Shown in pieces: positions 36,186 to 47,785 of a stretch of DNA of 64,000 nucleotides. The position numbers and the translations under genes were made by a program. Within the stretch, counting starts at the first letter, position 1. Every line of letters starts with the position of its first letter. The notes under the pieces were generated by a model, which saw only the letters and a program-made list of their open reading frames with translations, was not told the origin of the DNA and searched no databases. The stretch spans positions 38,148,186 through 38,212,185 of the forward strand of contig OX381709.1 of NCBI GenBank assembly GCA_947462335.1. Direction: 5' to 3'. This DNA is from Harmothoe impar (taxonomy: Eukaryota; Annelida; Polychaeta; Phyllodocida; Polynoidae).

Positions 36186-39100
36186 AATAGCCTTTGATAT
36201 ACCTTAGGAGGTAGCACGCTGATCAGCTATGATTAGAACTGGGCCTATATATGTGTGGGTTCCTAGGTATTTCTAAGGTAAATATCATCAGCGTTCCCCA
36301 TCCAACCCTATTAGTGTATATCTCGGACATTTCCAACCCATCGTGTTTGGCAATTGTTAATGGCACCCCCCCCCCCGGGTGATAAATCCATGCACTGGGC
36401 TGTTCTGGAGGAAGGACACGGGGAAAGTCCCGGGAACACCATCACAGGCTGTTCCACGAAGTGACCTTTGAGGGCCGAGTCCTGACAGTAAAATATGGTA
36501 ACGGGAAGGGAGGCTTCCAGGTGCATCATGTGCCAGCTTGACATAGAGGAAGGCTAGAAGCCAATTACAATATATGACACAACTACTAAGTCATTACAAA
36601 CACAGTAAAGCTATTCAGGTTAGTAAAAATATATTGTATTAGAGTATGGTCCACCCTATTGGAACATCATCATTTACCTTAAAACGGCCTAGAACTACGA
36701 ATGGTTCATACGATATACACTTCATTATATCATGTATTAACAAAAACCGTTTTCATCAAGCAGAGTCATGTTCCAAATACATATATGCCATATGTGCTTA
36801 TTTTGCATACGTATATTAAAAGATTAGCTTGATGGAATGACGTGCAGCTTGTTCTAATATGGTAGAAAGGTCAGCTTTCAATTATGGTAGCCACTACATA
36901 AAATGTAACTGCATATCAGTTCTGAGTTCTTTTCTCTAGTAGACCTATTTCCCCCCTTCATATGGCCAATTCTATCCTGGTGCGTGCTATTGCATGACCC
37001 CTTACATTGAAGTTAAAAACATATCTAAACATGATAAAATATACAGGTGCCCCAATGACATATGACCTTTGATCCTAGGTGTGACTTCATCTTTTTACCC
37101 AAGCTTTGCCCTTTCCTCTGGTAAACAAATGATTGCTCTCAGTCGAGTAAAGGGTCACCTAGCACTGATCATATCCACTAGAGCACTGCATTTAGCTGTT
37201 CGAGTTTTACTAGGGCTGCTTTGGACTGTAGCACGACATGCTGTGCATAGCTTGGATACTATCGTGGTCATGCATTGTATGCAAGTGGCATTAAATGCTG
37301 TGAGACCGCATTCACCAATATGTGGTGGGTGTTTGAGTGAAAAGATATGAATCCACATGACGGTTTATGCTATCATTATGAATAAAGAAAGCATACCAGG
37401 ATCACATCGGATTCTCCAATGTGTAATGTAATATTAATGTTACATGGATATGCTGCCACCATAATAACAACAGGAGGCCCCCATATTTAGGGTCACACTT
37501 GAAATAAACCTGGATGTTCTGATAAGTTTTACAACTGACAAATGTTCTGTTACACATTGTAAGAACACCCATAATTATACTTGTGCTTTTATGGAAAAGG
37601 ATGATGTTATCATTAGCCGAAAACATATGTACAAAATGTGTTGATTCTGAAGTGAAGTGAATAAATCTTTGAAAGCTGGAAAACTAAAACATCCCATGCC
37701 CTTTGACAAATTTAGGGTATTTAGGAATGGGATATATTACCTATACCTAATTGTTGTTATGACTCAGTCCTTGATCTTATCCACATCTATGACTAAACAT
37801 ATCCTAACACTTGTATTCAACCCTGCATTGATGGCTGCTCAAAGCATTACCCAGTAGCATTTGCACCTGTAATGAGTAATGAGTTACCATAGCTATCACC
37901 GTCAGCATTTTATTTAATGATGAAGTCCCATTAACATGTCTGATCAAGGACTGTCCTAGTTTTTGAAGTAGGTATCCCAGGTCATTTTCAGATATTGTTG
38001 TTGCACATATGGAAAGTGGGTCGATGAGTAGACTATGTTGAATGAGGAATACAGTTTAAATTTCATAGAAATCAGTCCAGCAGTTTGGATTTGACAGCCA
38101 TTCGAAAATCTAAAAGTGTTGTTTGGACTTTAACTTTCATACAGACCCTCAAAATCATGATATATTACATATGTTCTCATAGATCTTGGACAGAATTGGA
38201 TGTATATATCTCAAATTTGGTAGAATCTCATTTTACCAATATGGCAGATATGCCTTTGGTTCTGTAGGTATTCTTTGTATAAGTCATGGGGAGTGTGCTT
38301 TTTTTTCCTGATCTGGATTACCAAGGTTGACTTTAGAATTTTCATTTAAAAATGAGGTAAATGCTAATTTTCCCAATGTTCTGAAACAGTGGAAATGACC
38401 AATCTTTAAATGAACACCACACAATAGTTGTTTCATATATCAAGTTGATTTCTGTTATAGGCATAGGTCAATATCATAAACATAAGTTCAGGCAATGTTT
38501 ATCATCTGGAAGTAGTATATTATACTACAAGAGTTGATAAAAAGCATGGATTTCCCTGAAATTGCTGAGAAATCACAGGTATTATAGCATAGGTGGGGTT
38601 GGACGAAGTTGTGGTACCTCCGCTACTACACTCAGAACTGAACAGGTAAGATTATTTTCCCGCTCTCTTGCCCTGCTTGGCATGACAGGTGATCACTTTG
38701 TCAGGTGTGCTGTTCACTAATTGGCTGGATGTCAGTTAATTAGGTCAATCAACATGTATCCTTCCCTCTGACAGGGATTCAAAACATAGTCCAGTGGTAG
38801 GCAGTCTTTAAAAGACCACACATTTACTGTGACTGGGGGTCTCCAAGAAGACAGATATCATAGCATCTTATACCAAAAGTTCTCCTTAATCTCTGTATCC
38901 AACCTTAGATATGAACTCATTTTATGCTATTCCTAGAATATGACAACACCACAATGTAAGTTATGAAACTATTAGGCCTATTATTATGATTTACGCATCC
39001 TGATATTGTGGTTTTCTGTGCTGAGTACAAATGGGCTTGTAATTTTTGGTTTGAAATTGTTTTATTGTCTTTTGAATTTGAATTTGAAATAGTGATTACA

Positions 39101-39481
39101 GACAATCTTCATATATCCATTGAGGCAAGGATCATTATTAACCAAGTATCGAGATGATATTGTGACAATCTTAAATGTCGCAAGTCATAAATGTTATATC
39201 CGAGTTAGGTACATACATCAGCAAAGCATAGGAAATAAACAGGAATACAAATGTCTAATTGAATTATCTTTAGTGGAATTTTTGTCTGAGTGTCCTAAGG
39301 GATCATTTGTATTGATAATGCATGTTATGTAACCTATATATAATATATCCAATATGGGAGGTGATGTGCCCTCAGACCTGGACTCTGGTATAGGGGTTTG
39401 ACTCGTTATTCTACTCTCACTTTTATGCTGTTATTCACACCAACTATGTAGTTGAGGCATCTCATAGAGAAAAAAATCCTT
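36186..39481. other. About 3.3 kb without a recognised gene
   Basis: AT-rich. An ORF of 93 codons at 37069-37350 has no recognised domain. A (TTGAAT)-like run near 39064-39090 resembles a LINE 3' tail, but no coding remnant precedes it. Confidence 0.4.
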
Positions 39482-39960
39482 TCAAATGACCCCAAATATG
39501 TGTATAAAACATTTCGAAAAAGGGCCATGCTTGCCCAAAGAGTCAGAAAATTCTTCTTTTTTATTTTATTTCAAAAATACTTCCAATAGCCCGACCCCAA
39601 CATGGCATACATCAAAATTTAGCCCTGAGTGTTCCGCTTACAGTGTTACACATCATGCGACTAAATCTCAATATGTGTGGGAGTGAGACCAGTGTGTATT
39701 CCGGGGCGTTGGGTGCTTTATACTGATTTCGCTCTTGCACCATGTATCACACGTTGTAAATGATCCCAAATATGTATATATATATATACCCTTTCCGAAA
39801 ATGGTCGAAAATTATTATTTTTGAATAAAAAAATACTTCCCATAGGCCTACCCCCACTTATAATACATCAAAATGACCGCCAGAGTGTCCTGCTTACACT
39901 GGTCAAACTCTTGATACTGCATCTTTAATTGGGTGGGAGCGAAATCAGTATATAGACAAT
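39482..39960. repeat. Tandem diverged duplication and MITE
   Basis: The segment from 39485 (ATGACCCCAAATATGTGTAT) recurs from 39759 (ATGATCCCAAATATGTATAT) with matching blocks ATACTTCC-ATAG, CCGACCCC/CCTACCCC, ATACATCAAAAT and GAGTGT-C-GCTTACA. The second copy lies between inverted ends TATACTGATTTCGCTC (39719) and its complement (to 39953). The first copy retains a diverged right end near 39678. Confidence 0.65.
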
Positions 39961-40309
39961 GTGGCATCCTAACTGCATGGCTACTCACTCACAGAGGTCC
40001 TGTTTTCCCATGTTTAGTGAATTTCATAGCATCAGTTGGGCTACTTAGCTTTATGATACAGCTTCTCTGATCAGGGTGATGCGGATGGATTAGATCTTTC
40101 ATAGGCATATTTCAGATAGGCAATACTCTAAGCTGGCCCACTCACACTGGACATGGGCAGTGGTGAATGTTATATCCTGATCCCTAAGTAGATGGTGTCA
40201 GGCGATCTCCCACCTGGAATTCTCCCTACCCGACCGGAATTCTCCACCCAGGATTCCTCCGCCCTGGAAATCTCCCACCCTGGAATTCTCCCCTCTGGAA
40301 TCCCCCTCC

Positions 40310-40460
40310 CCCCCCCCCCCAAGTCGGAATGTCTTTTCCTCTCTTCTTCAGAGGTAAATGGGTTCGGTTATAGTTCTGTTACGATTTCAGAGAAGAAAAA
40401 GAAAAAGAAAGAGAGAAAGAAAAGGGGGGTGCGGGGGCAGAGCCCCCGCTATATACATCA
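40310..40460. repeat. Poly-C, purine run and GGGGTGCGGGGGCAGAGCCC hairpin
   Basis: A C run at 40306-40320, then an AGAAAAAG purine tract (40388-40430), then a GC hairpin GGGGGCAGAGCCCCC. The purine run plus hairpin layout recurs near 32645-32690. Confidence 0.6.
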
Positions 40461-40490
40461 ATGTTACAGTTGTGCCATCTAGAGCATACT

Positions 40491-40605
40491 CCCTCAGAAA
40501 AGTGCGAGTCACTGTCGCCAAAAGCACTCTCACCTTAACGCCAGGCAGTGCCTTACTTTCAGATGAGAGTGCATTTGGCGACAGTGACGCTCACTTTTCT
40601 GAGGG
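40491..40605. mobile_element. MITE of the GTCGCCAA family
   Basis: CCCTCAGAAAAGTG then CGAGTCACTGTCGCCAAAAG at the left pairs with the right end (TTTGGCGACAGTGACGCTCA, CTTTTCTGAGGG). Length 115 bp. The inner GAGTCAC...GTCGCCAA motif ties it to the elements at the window start. Confidence 0.8.
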
Positions 40606-41339
40606 TGTAGGCCTGGAAACTGATTAAGATGAATGGAAAAGTGGGCTTTTTAATATTACAGGTAAAATAAGTGGCGTCTAGTCACTTGTCTGACACAGGT
40701 GGGGGAGGAGGGGGGAGGGGATTCCGAGTGGGGAAAGTTCCAGGGTGGGAGATTTCCAGGGGGGAGAAATCCTGGGGGGAGAATTCCGGGGGAGAGAGTT
40801 CCAAGGGGGAGAAAGACTAGCACCTAATTAGATGGTGTGGTTTAAAGGTACATTAACCTAAATTTAGTGAAATTTCTGTTATTCTGATGTTTGTATTATC
40901 AAGGATATGTTATCTCTGAACCAATTTGTAAAGCAATATGCTATCATTAAATCATTGAAATAGGGTAAAATCTGACAATTTGAGATATTGTCCTGCTGAG
41001 TACCTGTCCCGACTGCACTCCGACTGTTACTGGAGGGGCAGCAGGTTTTGCGCCTTTAAATGCCCCCGACCACATTGCATAATATACACCAAGGGTACCA
41101 GCTCCTCAAGACTAAGTACCTTTCATTGATTGCTGTGGTGAAGGCCATACACCCAGAAAGTGTTATTGCGGGAGCTAATGACTCTTCATGGACTACTGGG
41201 TGCAGGCTAGTGTGGACCAGTCTCGGGCCCTGACTGTACGTTTACAGTCTGGGAGAGTAATTAGACATATGTAACTACACTGGACCACATACCCTGCTAT
41301 ACTGTATAGGCCTACTTGTATCTGCAACCAGGGGAGTGT
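40606..41339. other. No recognised gene
   Basis: Contains GGGGGAGAAATCC-like short repeats at 40740-40810, complementary in character to CCTGGAATTCTCCC repeats at 40200-40300, so the 40200-40810 block is itself loosely foldback with element 40491-40605 near its middle. Confidence 0.5.
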
Positions 41340-41375
41340 GGGTTCGAACCCCACTCTGGCTTAATTGCTAGTACT
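41340..41375 (+). repeat. tRNA-like 3' half (B box GGTTCGAACCCC)
   Basis: GGGTTCGAACCCCAC is a perfect pol III B box, flanked by a short complementary stem (GAGTG...CACTC). No A box is visible upstream, so it is a remnant and not a tRNA gene. Confidence 0.35.
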
Positions 41376-41520
41376 GTTGATATCTGCATATTGCACCTAC
41401 ATTGAAATAATGTACCTCATCACATATCTAATAGCTAATGTAACTTTGTCAATTAAGGTGGATTTATGCTTCAAATTGGCTAAATAAATAATGTGAAAAA
41501 ACGAACCTACGTTTTTCCCA

Positions 41521-41608
41521 AGGTGGGATTCGAACCCATGAGGCCATACACAACCTCAGTCATGACCATGTGACCATAGCTGACCAATCAGTGAGCTACC
41601 TATCTCAT
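41521..41608 (-). repeat. tRNA-derived SINE head
   Basis: On the minus strand a TAGCTCACTGATTGGTCA A box is followed about 45 bp later by a GGGTTCGAATCCC B box, the layout of a pol III promoter. There is no acceptor stem pairing, so it is a SINE head and not a tRNA. Confidence 0.6.
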
Positions 41609-41676
41609 TAAGAAATGATCCAGGATCCCGGATCATTTTCTAAGTAGGACATAGTCTTCATTAGATACAAACTTGT

Positions 41677-41714
41677 CCAGGCCCATTACAGCCTGACGGC
41701 TGTAATGGGCCTGG
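41677..41714. repeat. Perfect 17-bp stem, 4-nt loop hairpin
   Basis: CCAGGCCCATTACAGCC, loop TGAC, GGCTGTAATGGGCCTGG. All 17 pairs are Watson-Crick. An imperfect hairpin AATGATCC...GGATCATT lies 40 bp upstream. No gene context is recognised. Confidence 0.85.
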
Positions 41715-42180
41715 AGAGCTCGAGACTGAGTGTGGACCTGCGTGGGTATAATTATGTGTATACACCTAGGAGGTGGTTATATTTAAGGTGGGTCAATCCC
41801 ATGGTGTAAAAGTAGCTAGATTTTCATCAGGTTTTCGCCATAAGACCATAATAGCATACCCTTTCCAACAAGGCTGAGAAAATAGGAGGGTCCCGAGCTC
41901 TTTTCTGAGATATTCAAGCCTTAAGTCAGTGTTTCATTTAATAGGAGTATATAGTGTTTTGCCACATATGTACATAAAATAGTATTGAAAAGTAGCTAAA
42001 TATCTATATAACTCTCTCAGGATATAGGTTTTAATGTTCTCTTTCTAGAGAATCCCTTTTGAACATATGGTCCCGGGCATATTTCTAAAGTTTTTGTCCA
42101 TTATAAAAAGAAAAGTTGAAAAGAAATAGAAATATACTAAGGGCTAGTTATGTATGACTTCTGAATGAGAGCCACCACCA

Positions 42181-42255
42181 CAGACTCTACAGCACAGTGG
42201 CAGAATGCATGCCTTCATATGCAAAGGTTGATGGTTCTCGCCCTGGTCAGGCAAC
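42181..42255 (+). repeat. Degenerate tRNA-like module
   Basis: CAGCACAGTGGCAGAATG resembles an A box, and GGTTCTCGCCC about 45 bp later a weakened B box. No cloverleaf is possible. Confidence 0.35.
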
Positions 42256-42420
42256 ACCTTTGTCCATTTTAGGACAATTTGATATAACTTGTTCCAATAT
42301 GACACAAAGGTCTCCTGGTGGTCTATGGTCAAACTAGAGAATGTACCTGCGCAGAAAACTGCGCAGTGAACGGAAATGGCATCATATTGACCCACCTTAA
42401 GAGCTCTTTTTCTCTTTGAG

Positions 42421-42501
42421 AGCCAGGGTATCTAGCAGGATCCGTACCCACAACCTCAGAACTCTTGAGGCCACCAGCCAACCAACTGCTCCATCGGGAC
42501 T
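42421..42501 (-). repeat. tRNA-derived SINE head
   Basis: Minus strand: GATGGAGCAGTTGGTTGGC (A box), an anticodon-arm-like CCTCA-7 nt-TGAGG stem, then GGGTACGGATCC (B box). The acceptor stem is not intact. Confidence 0.55.
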
Positions 42502-42691
42502 CATGCAATGATACTCATCACCCAAAAGTATATGTACTGCTTCTGCCTTTTGAGACCAATGAGTAACGCTATTGAAAAAAGTTGGGGGGTTTGAATCACA
42601 TTTGTCCCAATTCCAACGAGAAGTACCCTGTACCCTAGCAGCAGGACCACAAAAAATACACTTGCTCTTCTATGCTTTTTGTTTGGCTAAA

Positions 42692-43172
42692 ATGAATATT
42701 TACTTAGATATGAGACCGATAGCTACTAGAAGACACAAAGGCAAAAGGTTGTTGGTTCCCCCGTCATTAAGGCCTTTGGTCATAAGAAGCGCTCGCTATA
42801 AGGCAATTAACTTGTGGAATAATCTTAAGGCTAAATACACTCTAATTGAAGACCTTTCCGAATTTAAAAAGGCAATTAAGCTAGATATTGACTCTTGTTT
42901 TATGTAAAATGTGACATATAGTAATGTCATATTAGTAACCGTCATATGAACTCATCTCATCTCATCAATTCATTGCTAACTGTTATGTTAGAAACTTATT
43001 CTTTTTACCATAAACGCTCTGTTGCGATAATGTATATGACTGCTATGGCATGATTATTTTCTCATACTCCATCGAGACTGACGAAAGAAAGAGGTCTTGA
43101 TGGAAGAACGGCAACGCGCCGAATCATTGTAATTACATACGTAATTAATTACCTGAATAAACACATTTTTTT
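42692..43172 (+). mobile_element. 5'-truncated LINE: ORF2 C-terminus and 3' UTR
   Basis: The frame from 42692 to the stop at 42905 reads about 71 residues, including RHKGKRLLVPPS, RSARYKAINLWNNL and LSEFKKAIK, the typical CR1/L2-type ORF2 ending (surface loop, LWNNL, then a helix). The 3' UTR has the common GACTGACGAAAGAAAGAG...GGCAACGCGCC type block and ends at a T-rich stretch after AATAAACAC. It is dead by truncation. Confidence 0.7.
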
Positions 43173-43577
43173 AAAAAGTCCCATCAGACAAAGTTAAGAG
43201 TGCTGTTTAGTTGGTAGTCTAGATAGTTAGTAATTACTAAATAAAATGCGGAATCGCCAAGTATTGTTCTACAAAGGAAACGTTGAATTGGTTCCTGCTC
43301 CTACTGAGAAAATGACTTATGAGATGTAGCTTTCTAACCAAAGGGGGTGATGAAAAGTTTGGTTCATCAACTTAGAAATGGTATCCAATGACATTCAGTT
43401 AATAACTTGGAAGGTGTATTGGAAGGTATGTTGCATTGTATACGGGAGATATCTTAGTGTTGCAAAACATGTCTGGGCGGAGCTGAGTAGGGGCCTGGAG
43501 AAAAATGTCATTGCACTACATTAAATCAGACCAAACTTATTTGTCATCCGTTTATAATAATTTCCTCAAAAAAACAT
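43173..43577. other. No recognised gene
   Basis: AT-rich sequence with no ORF or repeat recognised. Confidence 0.4.
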
Positions 43578-43778
43578 TCATCCATCCGCCTTTAATGATC
43601 GGCTTTAATGAATACCCTGGGGGTATGGACATGTTTTGATGATGTTTATCTCTTACTCGATTGCATGATGTATCTGCCTTGCATCAACTGGACATGCTGA
43701 AAGGCATTAGTAAACGCTGTTGATTGCCCAACACTTGCGTAACAATCAATCAATCAACATAATATTATGTCGGTGGCA
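43578..43778. repeat. Dispersed repeat R4, left part of the copy split by the LINE
   Basis: Matches 34432-34600. The copy resumes at 49384 on the other side of the LINE. Confidence 0.55.
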
Positions 43779-44260
43779 ATACTTTTTTTCTTTTTTTGAT
43801 TTGAGATGGCGAAGAGTTGCCAATCCCGTTTATTATTTATACTGGACATAAAAAAGAGCTTGTTCAGCTCGATGAGTATTTTACATCCAGTTTTCACATG
43901 TAGTCGCTGTATCATAATACTATAATGAATATGTGAACAAGGAAAATAACAACAATGGATATGCCTGGTGATATTATACCATCCCCCAGGCTATCGTTAT
44001 GCTTTGTCAGGTTACTACTTAATAAACTAAATTTAGATATATAATCAAGTACAGATGACACGTCTATATTTCTATACCTCAGCAATATATATAATTACAT
44101 TGAAAATAATGTGATGGGATGAGACATTTAGGGGCGGGCACCCCATACATCTTGATAAGTCTATGCTTTATAAAGTGATTATTTACCGGTAATACTACAT
44201 GTAATTAAACTCATATGTAGCAAGAAAAGACACAATATACATAGCTATCCGATGCAGTCT

Positions 44261-47137
44261 TCATGTTAAGTTATAATTTGTACTGCCAAGCCATTTTTTT
44301 CTATTTAGCTTGAAGGCCTCATAGTCTAATATGTTTCTTATGTTAACAGTAAGGTTGTTCCAGGCCACTGCCCCCCTATACAGAGCGCTTTTTTTACAAG
44401 ATTCATTTTTTGGCTTGATGCATAGAAATAGAGGTGCGTCATGAGCACGGGTGAATACATTCCTAATATTTCTTATGTCCATATTATTTTTTTGCTTAAA
44501 CATAAAATTCACAAGGTGCATTACACGTCTAGGTTGTAGCTTTGAGATGCGCGCCTGTTGATGAGTTAATATAACCGGATATCTATAATCCAACCCTTAA
44601 CTCATACGCAATGCTCTATTCTCTACGACCTGAATTTTATCTAAGGTGGCCTTTCTTGCAACTCCATAAAAAATATCTCCATAGTCAGCATGTGGCAGCA
44701 CCATGGTCTTATACATATATAACATTGTGTCATTACTCATACAATCCCTTAGAACAGCCATTTGGTGTACCCGATAGACTACTTTTTTATATGCAGATTC
44801 AGCTTGCATATTAAAATTTAAAACAGGGTCCAAAATTACTCCCAGATATTTAAAGCTGATGCACCTGTCAATTTCTTTATCTCCAAACCAGACCCTATGA
44901 GCTATTATCTCTTTCAACCTCGATCTAAGACCAAAAATCATGTAATTTGTTTTTTTTGCATTTAAAGTCAGCTTATTTTTCCTAAACCATAGAGACAAAC
45001 GTGTCAGGTCCTGTTCAAGAGAGACAGTTAACTCATTAAGGTTGTGCCCTGTCATTGACACCACCGTGTCATCTGCATACAAGTAAGTTTTGGAGTTAAA
45101 AATGACATTTCTCAAGTCGTTTATATAGACTAGAAAGAGGGTGGGGCCCAGAATGGACCCCTGAGGGACCCCACAGACTACATCCCCTTCATCAGAGGTG
45201 ATTCCATTAGCAAAAGTTTTTTGTTTTCTGTTTTTAAGATAATTAGCCAGCCATTTATAAAGAAGACCTCCGACACCTAATTTTGATAATTTTTCTAAAA
45301 GAATAGAGTGATTTACGGTGTCGAAAGCCTTCTTTAAATCCACAAATACAGATAGAGTATAGTGTCTATTGTTAATGCCCCTATATATGTCGTCAGTAAA
45401 ATAGGCAACAGTAGAAATGGTAGAGTGATCCGCCCTAAAGCCACCTTGCTGAGTGTCCAATAGGTCGTTATCTTCAAGGTAACCTATTAATCTATTATTA
45501 ACTATTTTTTCTAATAGTTTACCTACAATAGGCAGTAATGTTACAGGCCTTAGGTTTGCCACGTCAGCCTTATTGCCTTCTTTCTGTAGGGGGATCACAG
45601 TACCAATCTTCCACTTATCGGGTATAACAGAGCTGGTGAATGTTTCATTAAATAAAACTGTCACCCTATCTGGAATAGCTAACATACAATCCTTAAGTGC
45701 TCTAGAGGATATGCCGTCAATGGCCGACGACTTATTCACCTCAATCTCTTTTATATATTTCAGGACCTCTGCCTCGTCCGTGCGTATGTCTCCTATACCC
45801 TCCTCCCTTAATAAACCATCATATGACCATTCATCGTCATAGGTTGAGGCCAGCTTGGGTCCTATGTTCAAAAAATAATTATTTATAAAATTTGGAGTGT
45901 CGTCTGGCAAAATATCTATATCATTTTCCTGGTCTCTTAAGTTAAAGTTGGAATGTTCGCGTTTACCTTTAATAATTGTATTAAGTATTTTCCAGAATTT
46001 CTTACTATCTTTTTGGTTCTCTTCTAGGCTATCTCTTATAAATTTGGCTTTAGCTTTTTTGATAATTTTATGTACATTATTGCGTAATTTACTTGCATTT
46101 TGCCAGTCGACAGGACTCTTAGAAACCTTTGCCCTTCTTAGCGCTAGATCCTTATCTCTAATTATCTCCAGGATATAATCAGTTATCCAGGGTGCTCTAT
46201 CTTTCCTCACCTTGAATGTTTTCTGAGGACACATATCATCTAGACATCTAGAAAGAAGACCAAGTATAAATTCCCATCTATTATTAACATTATTACAATC
46301 ATCCCACGGCCCCCAGTCCGCATTTTTTATACAAGCCTTAAATAATTCACTATCATATTTACGGTAAGTTCTGCCTGTAAAAGAGACCTTTTCATATGTG
46401 ACATAATTACCTAACAGAGTAATACCTATTAATAGATGGTCACTTATATTCCAATCTCTTGTGAAGGTCAAGTAGCTTTTAGCGGTATTTGTTATAACCC
46501 AATCCAAACAAGTGCTCGTATCCTCGGTAGATCTAGTAGGAACATCAATTAATTGTTTAAGGCCTAAAATATTTATGCATACCTTCATTAGTTTTGTTGA
46601 TACCTTGTTCACATTTAAAAAGTCGAAATTAAAATCCCCCATAATTATTAAGTCTTTTCTACGTAAATTGCATCTTTCAATCTGAGAGTTGAATGCCTCT
46701 ATAAATAGCGCCTTATTACCGTCAGGTGGTCTGTATACGTTTGCTACTACAATATTTTTTTTCCCATTTCTAACAATTTCTACCCAATGAATTTCTATAT
46801 CATTACTACTAACATTCAGGTGAGCATAGTTACTAGTTGAATACGATACATCATTTCTTATAAATAATCCAACTCCTCCTCCAGTCTTATCGTCACCCCA
46901 ACCCCTATTAAGACCTTCAAATGTGTAACCATCAATATGATACCTATGGCTAGCAGTTTCTTCATCTAGCCATGTCTCCGAAATGCCAAGGACTGCATCT
47001 AACTTATCCCACATATGTATACGTAATGTCTCTATTTTTGATACTAAACTTCTAGTGTTAATGTGGGATAAAGTGAATTCGTTCTTGCTATTTCTTTTTA
47101 TATTATTACCTGGCAGGATACCGTAAGGGTTTGCCCG
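44261..47137 (-). CDS. LINE ORF2: endonuclease and reverse transcriptase, one premature stop
   Basis: ORF2 nicks target DNA and copies the LINE RNA by target-primed reverse transcription. Numbering from the first ATG (47014): the AP-like endonuclease holds LGISETWLDE (10), TGGGVGLFI (~45), VANVYRPP (~90), IMGDFNFD (~126) and SDHLLI (~190). The RT holds FVDLKKAFDTVNH (~556), GVPQGSILGP (~617), YADD (~645) and FRKNKLTLNAKK (~680). The C-terminus has AWNNL (~885). A TAA at 44597-44599 interrupts the frame about 110 codons before the natural stop. The endonuclease's first strand (TLSHINTRSL) lies upstream of the first ATG, in a frame open to 47137 with no ATG, so the true start is unclear. Confidence 0.92.
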
Positions 47138-47785
47138 CTATGTCTCTTCCCATACATAGATTACATTTTATACAATAATAAAGCAGGTTATGACAACTAG
47201 TGTCCCCCACTGAGGGATTTCTCCCCATTGCTAGGCTTAGAGGCGCATTTAGTCAGCCAAATAAGATTAGAGAAAGCAATACCCCCCCCCCCTTTTAATT
47301 TTAATTGATAACCCTGTATAATATAATTTACCAGACTAACATGAAAATAAATTCATTATCAAAGATCTAAATTTTCAATAATCAACCACCCTACATGAGT
47401 AGTTCATTTGCACATACTTTTTATGTGAATCACACAGTTTAATAACATGTTATGGTATTACATACATTTGAAAATGACTCTAGCAGTGACCATGTGTTGT
47501 ATGAACCCATACTAATCTACCATACCGGTAGCGTCTAATATACAGACTGTGCGATCAGCTGATCGTCTTGAGGTGGCGCCATCTGGTGGTTCAAACTCAC
47601 ACTATGCTTTGAACTTCATGTCATACGGTATATAAAGGTACGCGCTATACATTATGTCCAAGTACAAATTATACATGTATGATAGCATATTCTTTACAGC
47701 GAAAGTAATGTAATACCGTGTGAGCAGTGATTATGCCCTAATGTAACCATTACACATAGCCTTTAAACCTCATACTGAATCACAT
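47138..47785 (-). other. Spacer between LINE ORF1 and ORF2, with a CTCF-like motif
   Basis: About 650 bp with no ORF and a poly-C run at 47281-47291. On the minus strand 47575-47589 reads CCACCAGATGGCGCC, which fits the vertebrate CTCF core consensus CCASYAGRKGGCRSY at all 15 positions, and CGATCAGCTGATCG is a 14-bp palindrome nearby. Binding is not established. Confidence 0.4.

Noticed and set aside
41521..42501. tRNA genes
   Set aside because: A and B boxes are present but acceptor stems do not pair, so they are SINE-type modules.
44611..46178. Plus-strand ORFs over the LINE (67, 89 and 93 codons)
   Set aside because: Shadows of ORF2 on the other strand.
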